Positions 30,240 to 42,169 of a stretch of 64,000 bases of DNA are shown piece by piece. The DNA comes from Prorocentrum cordatum (Eukaryota > Sar > Dinophyceae > Prorocentrales > Prorocentraceae). Location: NCBI GenBank assembly GCA_963575745.1, contig CAUYUJ010004780.1, positions 422,812-486,811 on the forward strand, given 5' to 3'. The notes beneath the pieces are model-generated. The model was not told the origin of the DNA. It searched no databases and saw nothing but the letters and a program-made list of their open reading frames with translations. Every line of letters begins with the position of its first letter. The first letter of the stretch is position 1. Both the position numbers and the translations under genes were made by a program.

Positions 30240-31335
30240 TTTGGGCCCAAGAGGAGATCAAGACGGGCCAAGAAGGCCCCAAGACTCCTCCCAAACGGCT
30301 CACGAGGGCTCCGAGGCGCCAAACGAGCGCTCCCAGACGCCCAAGATGCCCCCAAGACGAGCCTAGAGGCCTCCAAGACGGCCCAAGAGGCCTCCAAGAG
30401 CAGTCCTCAGAAGGGCCGAAGCGCCGAAAATCGTCAAATTCCTATGGGAAAACGTACATTTTGATCATATACTACTTGTCGGCCTTCACGGCGTTGACGA
30501 CGGTCCCAGAGCACCCCAAGACCGCCCCGAGAGGCCCCCAAGAGGCGCCCAAGTCGGCCCAAGAGGGCGCCAAGACGGCCCAAGAGGCCCCCAAGACAGC
30601 CCAAGAGGGCCCCAAGACGGCCCCAAGAGGTGCCCAAGAGGGGGAGCCCGAACCGACAATCCGAGCCTTCCGCCCCAAGACGGCCCCAGAAGGCCCCAAG
30701 AGGCCCCAAAGGGCCCCCAAGACGCCCACAAGAGGCCCCAAGAGGCCTCCAAGAGGCTCCAAAACGGCCTCACAACGGCCCCCAAGAGGCTTCGAAACTG
30801 CCTCCAAGAGTCCCGCGAGAAACCCCCCAAGAGATCCCAACGATCACCGCACAAGTCTCATATCAACAACCCAGGCACGGTGGCGGGGTTGCGTTTGCGC
30901 ACACAAAAGGATTCGCGCTCTCGAGGCCAAAATTGCTCCAAAACGGCCCAGGATGGCTCTAAAACGGCCCAAGATGGCTCCAAGACGGCCCAAGACAGTT
31001 CGAAGACGGCCCAAGATGGCCTCAAGATGGCCTAAAAGGCTTTCACAATCGCCCACGAAATCTCCAAGAAGACCCCCAAGACATCTGAACGAGGCGCACA
31101 TTACGCATTTCATTACATTTCCATTCCGTTGTTGAACATGTTTGCACTGTTGCCTTTCCCGGCTTCCGTCGGCTCACGTAGCCCCAAGAGCCTCCAAGAT
31201 CGCCCCACGGCGCCCCAAGAGGGCCTCAAGACGGCCCCAGAGAATCCTAACACGGCCCTGGACGCCTCCCAATTCGGCCTAAGACGACCCCAAGACGGCA
31301 AAACCTGCCTCCAAATTGGTCCCAAGCTGGTGCAA
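30240..31335 (+). repeat. GGCCCCAAGA/GACGGCCCAAGA minisatellite cluster
   Basis: Many 11-12-base units of the AAGAGGCCCC, AAGACGGCCC and AAGATGGCTC types, densest at 30510-30800 and 30940-31050, with short unique islands (30420-30490, 30840-30930, 31085-31170). Frames on both strands are repeat-derived. Confidence 0.85.
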
Positions 31336-31735
31336 GACGCCTCTAACCCCAAACCCATAACCCAGAGCCTTGTTTCTGTGTCCCCTTCCTCCTTCTCCTC
31401 CTCCTCCTCCCCCTCCTCCACCTCGGCCGCCAGGTGGGTTCAAAACTGCTTTCCAGAGGTCCCCCAGAAGCGTGCCGCGAGATCCCTATACACACACAGA
31501 AAGCCTCTAACCCATAGCACATATCCCAGAGTTTCGTCTCTGTGTCCCCGTCCTCCCCCCCCTCTCCTCCTCCTCTTACACCTTCTCCTCGCCCACTCCT
31601 CCTCTTCCTCCCCCGCCTCATCCTCTTCCTCCCCGATTCTTCTCCCCCCATCCTCCGCCTCACCCCCCATCCCTCTCTCCCCCCCCCCCCTGTCCTCCCC
31701 CGCACGCGCGCCCCCGATTGGGCATCATTTGCCGG
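31336..31735. repeat. Duplicated CT-rich segment
   Basis: CCTCTAACCCCAAACCCATA with TCTGTGTCCCC near 31340-31385 recurs as CCTCTAACCCATAGCAC with TCTGTGTCCCC near 31504-31550, each followed by a CTCCTCC tract. Continues C/T-rich to about 31700. Confidence 0.7.
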
Positions 31736-31744
31736 TCTTGCATA

Positions 31745-34590
31745 TCAGGGTGCCCTTTTTTGCATCGCGTGCGACGTTGGAGGGGTCCCCGGAGAACGCC
31801 GACTACGGTAGTCTTCTCTTGCACGCGCCGCCGCACTGATACGCCTGGCAACTGCGGGCTGTGAACCCGAGGTTCTTGCAGCCTCCGCGCACCACTTTCG
31901 CTCCTTTCGCCGCTCTCGATGATCTTCCACTTGCTTACGCTTCAAATGTCTCGTGTCCGAGAACGCTTCTCCGCACGCCGCGCACGTCAGTGGCTTCGCG
32001 TCTGCCTCGGCCTTCCTCTTGCGATTCGCTGCCTCCGCATTCCCCCGTCGCACCTCTTTCTCTCGTTCTTCCGCGCATTTCCGACAGAGCCTTTCCCCCG
32101 CAGCATTGTGCTTCTTCTGAGCTTCCGACACGTCCGCCTTTTCGTCATATAGCGACAGGCACTTACCGTTCGTACATCGCACTGTTCCGACGCTCTGATT
32201 CCACTTCGCGTTGTCTTTCCGCGAGTTCTGCTTGGCTTTGATACCGCTGCACTTCGCGCAGTACATTGTCATAATCCTTTTCGTTTCCCCGTCGTCGGCC
32301 GCCGCATCCGCGTTCCGACCGCTGCCATGGCGTGCCGCGTCGTCACTCTCTCCTCTCGTTGCCCACCCTCTGCGCGTCTTGCACCATTGCCCGCCCTCGC
32401 TTTTCATCTCTTCCGTGCACTCTTTGCAGAACGCCTGCCATTCCTTTCTCTGGAACTCGTACTTCGCGAACGCCTCTACCAACAACCTCCGCCGGCAGCG
32501 CTCGCACTGGTCTCGTGGCATTAGTTCCTCTCCCCACTCATCCCGCTCCACTCTCTCCCCGCGAAGCACCTGCAACAACTTCTTTGCGCCTGGCATCTCC
32601 CCCGCGCTGTGCGGCTTCCGATCGAAAGGCCTGGAAATCAACAAGTCCCCCCGCCTCCGCACGCGCGCGATGGCAACGCAACTTGCCATCCACCTCATGC
32701 CGCGCCCTCTTTCAAGGTCTGCTACCACTGCAGCCATGGTCTGGCCCTGCGCAGAGTGCGCCGTCACTGCCAAAGCCGGGGTGATCATAAACTGCGTGCG
32801 CTTCGCACTCAATACTGGATGCTTCCGATATCCATCCAAGAACCATTTCCGCCCTTTCGATGGGAAGACCGGATGCAGCCCCGGCCCCCGCCCTGGCAGG
32901 TGCCACTCTTTCGCATGGAAGTCCAACACAATCACTCTCGGCAGATGCATCAATACTTCCTCGTCGCCGTCTCGAACGACCTCATCCTCGTGCGACGCCC
33001 ATCCATGGATCGTCGCCGTGCGCCCCCGGAGAAGCTGCTTCTTTGACCGATCCAAATGATCTCCCAAAGCCACGGGCATCCCCTTCGCCAACGGCAGCCA
33101 CCCAGGCAAGCTTGCACATTCCTTCTCATGGTACCCCAGCCAACGTATCTTGTCCTCTATCGTGTACGGCCGCCTCTGTTCTCCCCCATGGCAAGGGCGG
33201 TCCCTGGCTGCGATCCAAAGCAACTGTTCTCCGCGCTCCTTCGCCCATTGCACAGCTCTCTGCTTCCCGACGTGACAACGAATGTGTTGATTCGCATAAA
33301 TGGCGACTGCTTCAAGCAATTTCTTCCCCCGGAATCGCGCATCTTCTGGCGACGTCGCAACGAGTTTTCTCTTCTCCCGCTCAGCTTTGCAAGCGTCACA
33401 TTCGAGCTCGTTTTGTTTCGCGGTTGCTTCTATGCTTTGGAGACAACGCGTGCTCCCGCACAACGGTGCCCCGTCCACCCACGACCCCGGAACATCCGTC
33501 GGTCTGCCATGCAAAAAATTGCGCGTGCGTTCCGACAACTCCCCTCGGCGGAACTCGTCCTGCACAGCGAGAAACCACTCGTCTTGATTCTCCACGCGTT
33601 TGCACTCTGTCAACTCTGTCATCCCCTGCACTGCGCCGTCGCCACCCGCCCCCCAAAATATATGCTGTCCGTGGTCCTCCGTGGCACCCGGTGCGAATTT
33701 CCTTGCGTTTTTCAAGTTCGACGTCGGAAGCGCATTAATGGCTGTCCCTGACGGCGGGTCCAATTGATAGAAATCCCAGCAGAACAGCACATTCACGCCC
33801 CCGAAGGGCCTGGTCATGCCGTCTTCACCTGCTTTCGTGTCGCTTGCAGCTGACATGCACGACCGCAAGTGTGAGCCTAGTTCTGCAATGAAGTTCGCGC
33901 TGACCATGCTCACCTCGTCCACTATCAGCCACTTCCATTGTGACATACGCTGCGCGGCTTGCTCTTTCTTCGTTTTCTTCTTCGCTTCTGCGTCGCCATC
34001 GCCCGCCGCGTCCTTCTTCTCTTTCGCGTTCGCCACCCCGAGCACAAATGCACTGTGAATCGTATTCCCGTCGAGAGCTGACGCGTTTGTAGCCTGCAAC
34101 GCTGCTACCTGGAAATCTATGCCGCGCGTCCACCCCAGCTCTTTTTCGAACAGCTCCCTCCGGATCTTGTCCATGACGAAACTCTTTCCCGCCCCCCGGC
34201 CACCGTGCAACATCCACACGAGTGGCTGCATATCAGAAGGGCTCTGGCCTCTTTTCCTTCCCCGCGCGGAACTCGCGAACTCTTGCGCCGACGCTCGATC
34301 TGCCACCTTCTCAACGACGCCCCCTGTCTCTCATTCAGTCCGCTCTTTGCAAGACCGGATCTCCACTCCCGCACACTCGACGCCGTCGCTTTTTTGGCCG
34401 TGACCACTTCCGGATCACCTTCCGCTGCCCCGGCGCCGCCTCCCCCTGCCGCCCTCGACGCCGCGGCCATCGCTTGCGCTCTTTTCACTGCCGCGGCATC
34501 CCACCTCAACGCGCCGTCCTCTCCGTGCTTTTTGCGCTTTCCGTCCTTTCGACTCGTCATCTCGCCCCAAACGGCTACGCCCCTGGCCAT
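31745..34590 (-). pseudogene. PIF1-type helicase domain of the Helitron
   Basis: Starts in the frame of ATG 34590 with a spacer ending in GLNERQGA (Q-motif type). A frameshift in a run of five G (plus C5, 34320-34324) moves the rest to the frame of 34306-31745. There: HGGRGAGKSF (Walker A, residues 34-43), WLIVDEVSMVS (Walker B), VLFCWDFYQLDPPSG (motif III), ELTECKRVEN, AKGMPVALGDHLD, ITPALAVTAHSAQGQT (motif V) and CVAIARVRRRGDLLISRPF (motif VI). The tail has several Cys pairs (CERC, CKEC, CAKC, CRKC, CAAC) that look like zinc ribbons. The helicase would unwind donor DNA during rolling-circle transposition. All helicase motifs are intact apart from the frameshift. Confidence 0.85.
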
Positions 34591-34593
34591 GGC

Positions 34594-35265
34594 CTACCGG
34601 CTCTTCTCCTTTTCGCACTCCGCGTCTACATTGGCCCGCCCGTCCTCTTTCTCCATGGACGCGCCTCCCGCGCGCGTCTTCCGTATAGTCGCCGCGTCGA
34701 CAATTCGCGGATCCAAATCTTCATCGCTGTACAGCTCGTCTTCGCCTTTGACTAGATCTTCGTCCGTGACTGGTCGCATATCCACCACGCCCATGCAGTT
34801 CTGCACGTACCTCCTTGTTTCTTCACACGGCATGCCTTTCCTCAACCATTCCAAAGACGCCTCCGCCCATGACCCCTGCTCTCCGCGGAACTCTCGCAGG
34901 TGTGGTACTCCACAGTCGGCCCCCGCGAACTCTTCATCGTCGCGAAGCGTGAAGGCCCGGAAATATACCATCAACAACAGCCCGTTCCTATCCTCCTGCC
35001 CCGCTCCGTGTTTCGGCTGCGGCGCCCCATGAAAGCTAGGGTTTCTCGGGCGCTCGTTTCGCGCCAGCACCCACGCGTGCCTCAATGTTTCGAGCTCAGG
35101 AACATCTGGAAACGGGGCCCACGAATAACTCCCCCATCCTGCCTTGATCACATAATCCACTCCGGCTTTCAACTGGGGTCCGGGCAGCGCACCGCTTTCG
35201 TCAGTATCCGCTCTCTGCTCGTCTACTTCGCGGACCTTCTGAATCCCGGATTCCGTCAGCTCTGC
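34594..35265 (-). pseudogene. Middle part of the Helitron protein between two TAG codons
   Basis: Same frame as the Rep ORF. After TAG 35268-35266 the frame continues without another stop: AELTESGIQKVREVDEQRAD, then GVDYVIKAGWGSYSWAPFPD, LRHAWVLARNERPRNPSFHG, GLLLMVYFRAFTLRDDEEF and a Glu/Asp-rich stretch, to TAG 34596-34594. This is the usual link between Rep and helicase in these proteins. Each TAG is followed by G. Confidence 0.7.
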
Positions 35266-37422
35266 CTAGTAATCGTTGCTGGCCGCGGCTGCCAGCTCTG
35301 TTCCGCCGCGGGGAAATGCTGCCAACTCGATGCGCCAATATCGCAAGAACTCATACAACGATAAGTGTGCCAAGTCGGGCGCACCAGGAGCGTCAACCGG
35401 GCGCATGCCATACAAGTACACTGGACTCTTAGACACAATTCGAACCTTGTTCGGCCCTTCTCGTTTGTCTGCTTCCAGAATCCCCGACGCTGCTACGGTA
35501 ACGCCGTCCCCGTCGGCACAGAGCCGTTCCGCCATGCGCGCGGCTTCTGCTCCCGGGATCATGGCTGTCTTCGCAGTCTTGATACTCTCGGCACCAGTCA
35601 CGTCTCTGGGGTCTCGGTGCGCGCGCAGATTCGCACTTTCCTGCGCTGACCGCGCCACACCTCTCCCGTGCATGTCACGGAGAAACCTCTTCATGTGCCT
35701 GTTCGCTCGGTACGCCGCGGTCCTGTCTTTCGTCTGCTCCGCCAGCGCGTGGTGGCCCTTTTTGATCTCCCTCACCTCGTTGAACGACGGGGCACACCGC
35801 TTGCACTGATAGTCCGCCGCGTACCCCGCTGCTGCATTCTGCGCTCGTTGCGCTGCCAGAACCATGTCTATGGGTCGATCCGTCTCCCAGCACCGCTCTT
35901 CGCGCACACAACTATCATGCGTCGCTTCCGTCACTGGGAACCTGTGCGGGATCTGCAAGTCGCTGTTGAAATTCAATCCTACCTCGCCGCTTAGCACCGC
36001 TGGTAGCGTGCCGTTCAGGTTCTCCTCGTTCATGGGCCCGTGCAAGCACCCTGTCATGTTCCTCCTCCCTGCTCGCGGCATGTCACGGTTTTTCAAAAAG
36101 CCTCGGCGCAACACCACTGCGCGATCTATGAGCCACGTCGTGCACGGGAAAAAGCTTTTGCACTGCGTCATGTCGTCTTTCTTCTGACAATGTGCCAACG
36201 GTACCACGCGCTGCAAACGCTTGCTCCACTGGTGCACGTGGTTCTGTCGAAACTCCTGCCCCTTTTGCACCCAGACGCCGAGGTACTCTTGCAGCCAAGT
36301 TCGCCCTTCCTCGTTGCCCTTGTCTCCCTCTTCTGTTTTCCCACTCCGGCTCGCTGATTCCCTCCCGCCGACTTCCGTTTCTTCCAACCCATTCGTCTGG
36401 CCGCTGTGTAAGTACCCCGGCGCTGCGACCAGCTCTGTCGTCTCGCGGCACGTGGGCCATGCCTTCTCTACTTCCGCTTTCCTGACCCTCCAGCCTTCTA
36501 CGTCAGCGTACTCTTGACGACTCGCGTTTCTCTTGTACCTCTTATACTCTTCGACCAGGCCCTTCAGCAAATCTGTCGCCAGCTGTAGCAGTTCGTGCAA
36601 GGGGGTATGCGGGTGCAAACACTGAACGAAGACTTGCACGTGCAGATGCAGACTTCCAGCCGACTTCTGAGCTTCAATGCTGCCGCACACCCCGTCAACG
36701 CGTCCTGAGCACCCGCCCGCCGCCGTCGCGTTGCTGCCAGGCAAGTCTGCGCACTCGCAGTCCGGGCAATCCGGACAATACCGCATGCCCAAAATGTACT
36801 CGAAGACAAGGCCCACGATGACCCGAAACCCGTCAACGCCCGCCAGCGGGTCCCGAGCCAGCACAGCTCTTCTCTCGTCCGACGCGGGAACGGCATCTGC
36901 CAACATCTCCAGAGGCACTGCCGTGTCCACGTCGTCGTCACCCTCTGCCCCCTCTGTGCCCGATCCGCCCTCGCCCGCCTGCTCGCTCCGATCTCTTCCC
37001 ACGGCATCTCCAGATATTTCGCCCTTGTGCGCCGGCGACGGCTCCCACAACCCACCGTGCGTTGGGCCGTGACGCGCCCGCGCTTCACGACGATTCACGG
37101 GGTCCTTCTTTCGCGACCGCGACAGCCGCACCATTACCAGGTTGCGTCTCTCGTCAGGGGACATGGTGAAAAATAACGGTACCCCATGGGCGACTCGAGC
37201 AGCATGGGCGTCGTACCTCGTGAGCGTCCGCACCTCGTTTGTCCCTTCAATCTTGCGAGCGACCGCGCTGGCTCCCGCAGCCAACCGTTTCGCTATCGGA
37301 TCGAGCGACTGCACATATTTCAGCTTCGAGAAATCTCCGCGCACGTTCGTGGTCTTGCCAGTTGACGGGTCTTTATACGTGCCATGCAAAGCTTCTCGAG
37401 TTCTCCTTGCGAAAACTGGCAT
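35266..37422 (-). CDS. Helitron Rep protein region with HUH motif
   Basis: 718 residues from ATG 37422 to TAG 35266. Residues 60-105 (GTNEVRTLTRYDAHAARVAH, VPLFFTMSPDERRNLVMVRL) match the conserved N-terminal Helitron block. Residues 191-223 (DPLAGVDGFRVIVGLVFEYI, CPDCPDC) follow. The HUH motif is GSIEAQKSAGSLHLHVQVF with His259 and His261, the metal ligands of rolling-circle Rep nucleases. CQKKDDMTQCKSFFP and FNSDLQIPHRFPVTEATHDS are further conserved blocks. A clear double-Tyr motif was not located. The acidic, low-complexity stretch at 130-170 is variable. The start is chosen as the first ATG after an upstream TAG (37443-37441), but homology continues upstream in another frame. Confidence 0.8.
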   Translation of the reverse strand: MPVFARRTREALHGTYKDPSTGKTTNVRGDFSKLKYVQSLDPIAKRLAAGASAVARKIEGTNEVRTLTRYDAHAARVAHGVPLFFTMSPDERRNLVMVRLSRSRKKDPVNRREARARHGPTHGGLWEPSPAHKGEISGDAVGRDRSEQAGEGGSGTEGAEGDDDVDTAVPLEMLADAVPASDERRAVLARDPLAGVDGFRVIVGLVFEYILGMRYCPDCPDCECADLPGSNATAAGGCSGRVDGVCGSIEAQKSAGSLHLHVQVFVQCLHPHTPLHELLQLATDLLKGLVEEYKRYKRNASRQEYADVEGWRVRKAEVEKAWPTCRETTELVAAPGYLHSGQTNGLEETEVGGRESASRSGKTEEGDKGNEEGRTWLQEYLGVWVQKGQEFRQNHVHQWSKRLQRVVPLAHCQKKDDMTQCKSFFPCTTWLIDRAVVLRRGFLKNRDMPRAGRRNMTGCLHGPMNEENLNGTLPAVLSGEVGLNFNSDLQIPHRFPVTEATHDSCVREERCWETDRPIDMVLAAQRAQNAAAGYAADYQCKRCAPSFNEVREIKKGHHALAEQTKDRTAAYRANRHMKRFLRDMHGRGVARSAQESANLRAHRDPRDVTGAESIKTAKTAMIPGAEAARMAERLCADGDGVTVAASGILEADKREGPNKVRIVSKSPVYLYGMRPVDAPGAPDLAHLSLYEFLRYWRIELAAFPRGGTELAAAASNDY

Positions 37423-37423
37423 T

Positions 37424-37664
37424 CCGTCTCTCCGTCCTTTCTATAGTCCGCCAATCGGACAAACCGGGCCACATTCACGGAACTTTGAAACAAGACCGAC
37501 GACAACGTAAAACCAAACCGCCATTCACGCCGGAACTGAGACTCCACCCGACGCGTCATGATGCGCGCCCACAGAGCCAACTCCACGCGGGGCGCCGCGG
37601 GCCCACGTCGATGTCGCGCAAAAGCAAATTCCCCCTCGTCATCCCCAAGGCCGCGAACGATCAT
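37424..37664 (-). pseudogene. N-terminal Helitron protein fragment in another frame
   Basis: The frame from 37664 reads LALWARIMTRRVESQFRREW then RFGFTLSSVLFQSSVNVARF and VRLADYRKD, the sort of sequence that precedes the Rep block in Helitron proteins. It shifts to the Rep frame near 37425-37440. The region further upstream is unclear. Confidence 0.5.
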
Positions 37665-37789
37665 CGCTCACGCTTAAGGGATTTGCATGACTTTCCGCGA
37701 CGCTATGACCCGTGACCTGCGGAGCGTGGCATCTGGACGCAACGCTCACAGCAGGAGGCGGAACGCGGCGACCGGGCGAAAACACCTCC

Positions 37790-40385
37790 CCTTCATCGAA
37801 ACCTGCCAGGCTGGGGCCACTAATTCGCTCTCGGCTCCTTCCCAACCGGACTCTCGTGAATCCTTACAACGCAATCAGACTTTCGCGTATCAAACAACTG
37901 CACGCTACGACAATTCCCCTCTCCCAGGATACCCACGAAACACCGCGCGAACAGATGGCCCGTTCTCTGGGTATCCACGCAACACACCACAAACAGATTC
38001 CCCAAGCTGGACTTTCGCATATCACTACAATGCACGCTACAACAAGTGCTCCTTTCCCACAGCACCCTCGAAACCCCACTCGGACATACCCCCCCGCCCC
38101 AGGAAATCCACGCAGCACTACGCAAACAAATTCCCCCAACAAGATGTCGTATATCATTGCTACGCACGCTACAACACCATCCCCTCTCCCAGGATACCCA
38201 CGAAGCACCAAGCCAGCACGCTCCCCCTTCCCAGGGCGTCCACGCAGCACCACACGAACACATTCCCCCGGCTGGGCTTTCGCATCACAACGACGCACAC
38301 TACAACAAACCCCCCTCTCCCAGGATATCCACGAAACACCATGCAAACATATTCCCCCTTCCCAGAAGATCCACGCAACACCGCGCATATACATTCTCCC
38401 CCAGCGGACTCTCGTATATCACCACAACGCACGCTAGAACAAATTCCCCTCTCCCAATATATCAATACCACAACGCCCCGCCAACGCAGCCCCCCTGCCC
38501 GATGTATCCACATACACCACGCTAAACAAGTTCCCCCCTCATCGGACTTTCGTAGAGTACTTCAACGCAACCTACAGTAAGTCCCCTCTCCCAGGATACC
38601 CACGGAACACCATTCGAACATATTCCCCCTTTCCCCAGATATCCACGCAGCACCACTCAAACATATTCTCCCACATGGGCTTTCGTATATCGGTACAACG
38701 GACGCTTCAAAACGCGCAGTTCTCCCTGGATACCAACGGCACACTCGGTGAACAGATTCCCCCTCCAAAATTGTTTCCACAGAACACCGCGCAAACAGGT
38801 TCCCCCAGCCGGGCTTTCATGAATCACTACAACGATCGCTACAACAAATTCCCCACTCCCAGGATACCCACCAACAAAACCATACGAAAAAAAACAAGAT
38901 GCACCACAGGATGTCCACGCAACACCACACAAACAAATCCCCCCCAACCAGACTTCCGTATATCACTGCAACGCACGCTACATCAACTTCCCGTTTCCCA
39001 GGATACCCACCAAAAACCCAACCACACAAAACCGCCCCCCATGATGTCCACGCAGCACCACACAAACATTTTCCCCCAACCAGACTTCCCATATCAGTAC
39101 AACGCACGCTACGCCAAGTCCCACTCTCCTTGCGCACCCACGAAACATCGCGCGAACAGGTTCGCCCTTCCCAGGGTATCCACTCAACACCATACAAACA
39201 GAGCCCCCCAACCGGACCTCCTTGTATAACTACAAAACACGCTACAACAAATTCCCCATTCCCAAAAGACCGACGGAACACCGCGCGACCAGCTTCCCCC
39301 TTGCCAGGATACCCGCGCACCACACAAACAAATTCCCCAACCGGACTCTTGTATATAACTACGACGCACGCTACAACAAGTTCCCCTCCCCCAAGATACC
39401 CACGAAACGCAGCGCGAACAGATGCCCCCTTCCACGGATATCCACGCAGCACCACAACAACAGGTTCCCCCAGCCAGACTTTAGGACAGAACTACAACGC
39501 ACGCACGCTACAACAGGTCCCAAGTTCCCGGCATACCCACGCAACACCACGCGAAAAGTTTCCCACTTTCCGCGATGTCAGCGCAACACCACACAAACAC
39601 GTTCTACGCATATCAACGCACGCCACACCAACTTCCCCTCCCCCAAGATACCCACGAAACACCACGTGAACATATTCCCGGAACCGGACTTTCCTATATT
39701 ACTACACCGCACGCTAAAACAGGTTCCCCTTTCCCAGGACACTATGGACACCTCGCGCGAACAAGTTCCCCCCTTCTCAGGATATCCACGCAACACTACA
39801 CAAACATATTCCCCCATCCGATCGTTTGGATGTCACTGCAACCCACGCTACAACTAGTGTCCCCCTCCTCGGGTATCCACGAAACATCGCGCGAACAGAT
39901 TCCCCCTTCCCTTGGATATCCGCGCGGCACCTCGCAAACATCTTCCACCAACGAAGCTTTCGTGTCTCACCACATCGGAACCTACAACAAATTCCCTTCT
40001 CCCAGAGTACCAGCGAAACACGACGCGACCATGCTCGCCCTGGCCAAGATGTTCACACAGACCCACACCTACGCACTCCCAAAACCACACTCTCATATGT
40101 TCACGGAAAACACGCTACAACACTTGCCCCTCCCCCGGCACACCCACGGCACACCGCGCGAACATATTCCCCCTTTCCACGGATATCGACGCAGTACCAA
40201 TACCCCCAACAAGACTTTCGTGTATCACTACAACGCACGCTACAACAATTTCGCATGTCCCTGGACACCATCAAAACACCACGCGAACAGATTCCCCCTC
40301 GCCAAGAGGCTCCCACAGTCCCGCACTCACATATTCCCTTACACGGACTTTCAAATGTCCACATAAAACACGCCACAGAGGCCGC
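37790..40385 (+). repeat. ~134-bp satellite, about 19 copies
   Basis: Landmark CTTTCGTATATCACTACAAC followed by GCACGCTACAAC recurs at about 37870, 38014, 38145, 38280, 38410, 38545, 38681, 38813, 38953, 39083, 39216, 39346, 39480, 39603, 39691, 39823, 39959, 40092, 40217 and 40350, mean spacing near 131-135. Each unit contains about three shorter sub-repeats (CACGAAACACCGCGCGAAC, AGATTCCCCC). Copies are quite diverged. Long frames across it are artefacts of few stops. Confidence 0.9.
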
Positions 40386-40537
40386 GCCGGCCCCTCACTC
40401 TTATCCGCAACTGCCGTCAAGGGCAGCAAACACATACACCACTAATTCGAAAATCGAGGGCCGAAGGCGCAGAAGGAATAAACAATGAATTGTAAATTGC
40501 AAACCGACAGCTCGACAGCGCATAAGACATAGGAAGA
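40386..40537. other. Junction between satellite and array
   Basis: Unique-looking sequence with AATTGTAAATTGC. The homology shared with later units (AACCTGATATTGCCACGAAC) begins at about 40538. Confidence 0.5.
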
Positions 40538-42169
40538 AACCTGATATTGCCACGAACCCCGACCTTGGAGGACAAGTGGGCGTGACTTGCGAGAAAACAG
40601 AACAGCAAAGAAGAGGACGCCTACAGCGCGCATTACGTTGGTTCCCGCGTTGTCAGTTTGACGCTGTGAGGGTTTGTCGAAGCGCCTCCAGCCGTCCCGG
40701 GGTTCTGTTGGGGCAGTCCCAGTGCTCTCTTGGGCGTTTCTGGGGGCTTGCTGGAAGCCTCTCGAAGCCTCTTGGGGCCTCTTGGGGGCCTGTTGGGGGT
40801 CTCCTGGGGACCTCTTGGGCTCCTGGGGGGCTTTTTGGGCGGGAAGCTCGAAATGTCAGCCCCCGCACCCGGCGGCCATGCGTGGAACACATCGTGGCGT
40901 CAACGGCCAACATTATTCCGAGATGCTCGCTGCCGTGCGCAACAATCCAAATCAATTATAGGCCTGGGGAGGGCCAGAGGCCGCTGGCCAAAGAACCACC
41001 ATTCCTGCGAGATGCGCGCTGACAAGCGAAGAATTGAAGTACACATGTGTAATTGGAGCGGAGCATACAAAATGGTGGTCGTCAACTGCGGGACAGCCAC
41101 TCCCGGCCATGCGTGGGCCACATCATGGCGCCAACGACCGCCGTTTTGCTTAGATGCCCACTGCCGCGCGAATCTTTCAAAATCAGCCCACTCCAACTTG
41201 GGGGGGAATCCGTGTGAGACATTTGGCTGTGCCCCCCAACTCTCCCCGATCCCCTGGGGCCCAAAATGACGTTTGAAGGGGGCCTTCCCCGGGCCTATGA
41301 CTTCGCAAACGCTTTACCTGGAGCCTCGGGGGTCTTAAAAGAGCTCGAATCAGCCCAGGGGGGCTCACACGCAGCGCCAAGATAATTCGATAGGGCTTTA
41401 AAACGACCCATTGTAATCCCACGGCGGTCCGACGCGGGTGCGCGACGACCCACGCGGCCCCCAAGACGGCCCAAGAGTGCTCCTAGATGGCCGCCGAGAG
41501 AGCCAGAAGAGTCTACCATGTTCTGAGTCCTATAGGAAACGCACATGTTTCGCTCACTCGTTTTTTCGTCACGCAAGCGTCCAAGACGGCCCAAGGGGCC
41601 GCCAAGAGCATTCCAATACGGCTCGTCAGGCCCCTAAGATGGCCCGAAGACGGCCCAAGAGAGCTCCAAGACAAGCCTGGGCGCCTGCCAGACGGCCCGA
41701 GAGATCCCCAGGGGGGCCCCCAGCCTCAAGAGGAAGAACACAAAAGATGGCCCCAATTGGCAAGAGGCGCCAAAGAGTCCCAAGTTGCCACGAAGAAGCT
41801 CCCCAAATTTTGCTATCGGAGTTCCCCCAAGCAAACTTTGATGGACTCGCGGGGTTACGGAGAACACCTTCGCCATACTCGCTCTGGCCGGGCCTCCCTG
41901 GGGGATGGGAAGGGGCACGAATCCGGACCAATAACATGGTATGCCTCATGCCGATTGCCTCACCGCTCTGGCTGAGCCTCCTTGGAGGGGTGGGAGAAGC
42001 ACGAAACCTAAGACATACTATGATATGCAAATGCCCTCGTCGCTCAGTCGGGGCCTCCCTGAAAACGGGAAACGGGAGGAAGACCTCGACAGAGGGGCGC
42101 ATTATGGGCCCGAATGCATATGAGCCCGAAGTCAGTGCACAGTTTCGAATCCAGTCCATTCCGAGGTGT

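Larger units (their letters stand above)
31745..37664 (-). mobile_element. Helitron with Rep (HUH) and PIF1-type helicase, decayed
   Basis: About 5.9 kb of minus-strand coding sequence in the Rep-then-helicase order that defines autonomous Helitrons. The frame is interrupted by a frameshift near 37430, in-frame TAG codons at 35268-35266 and 34596-34594, and a frameshift near 34325. Without these it would encode roughly 1,900 to 2,000 residues, the usual size. Exact Helitron ends (5' TC, 3' hairpin and CTRR) were not identified. The 5' side (high coordinates) abuts a ~134-bp satellite. Confidence 0.85.

Noticed and set aside
34594-35268. Reassigned TAG codon in this organism
   Set aside because: Dinoflagellate nuclear genes use the standard code, other ORFs here end in TAG, and the element also has frameshifts. 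Decay or read-through is more likely.
37687-40488. Several 200-300-residue plus-strand frames
   Set aside because: They are translations of the ~134-bp satellite; the same phrases recur in all frames.
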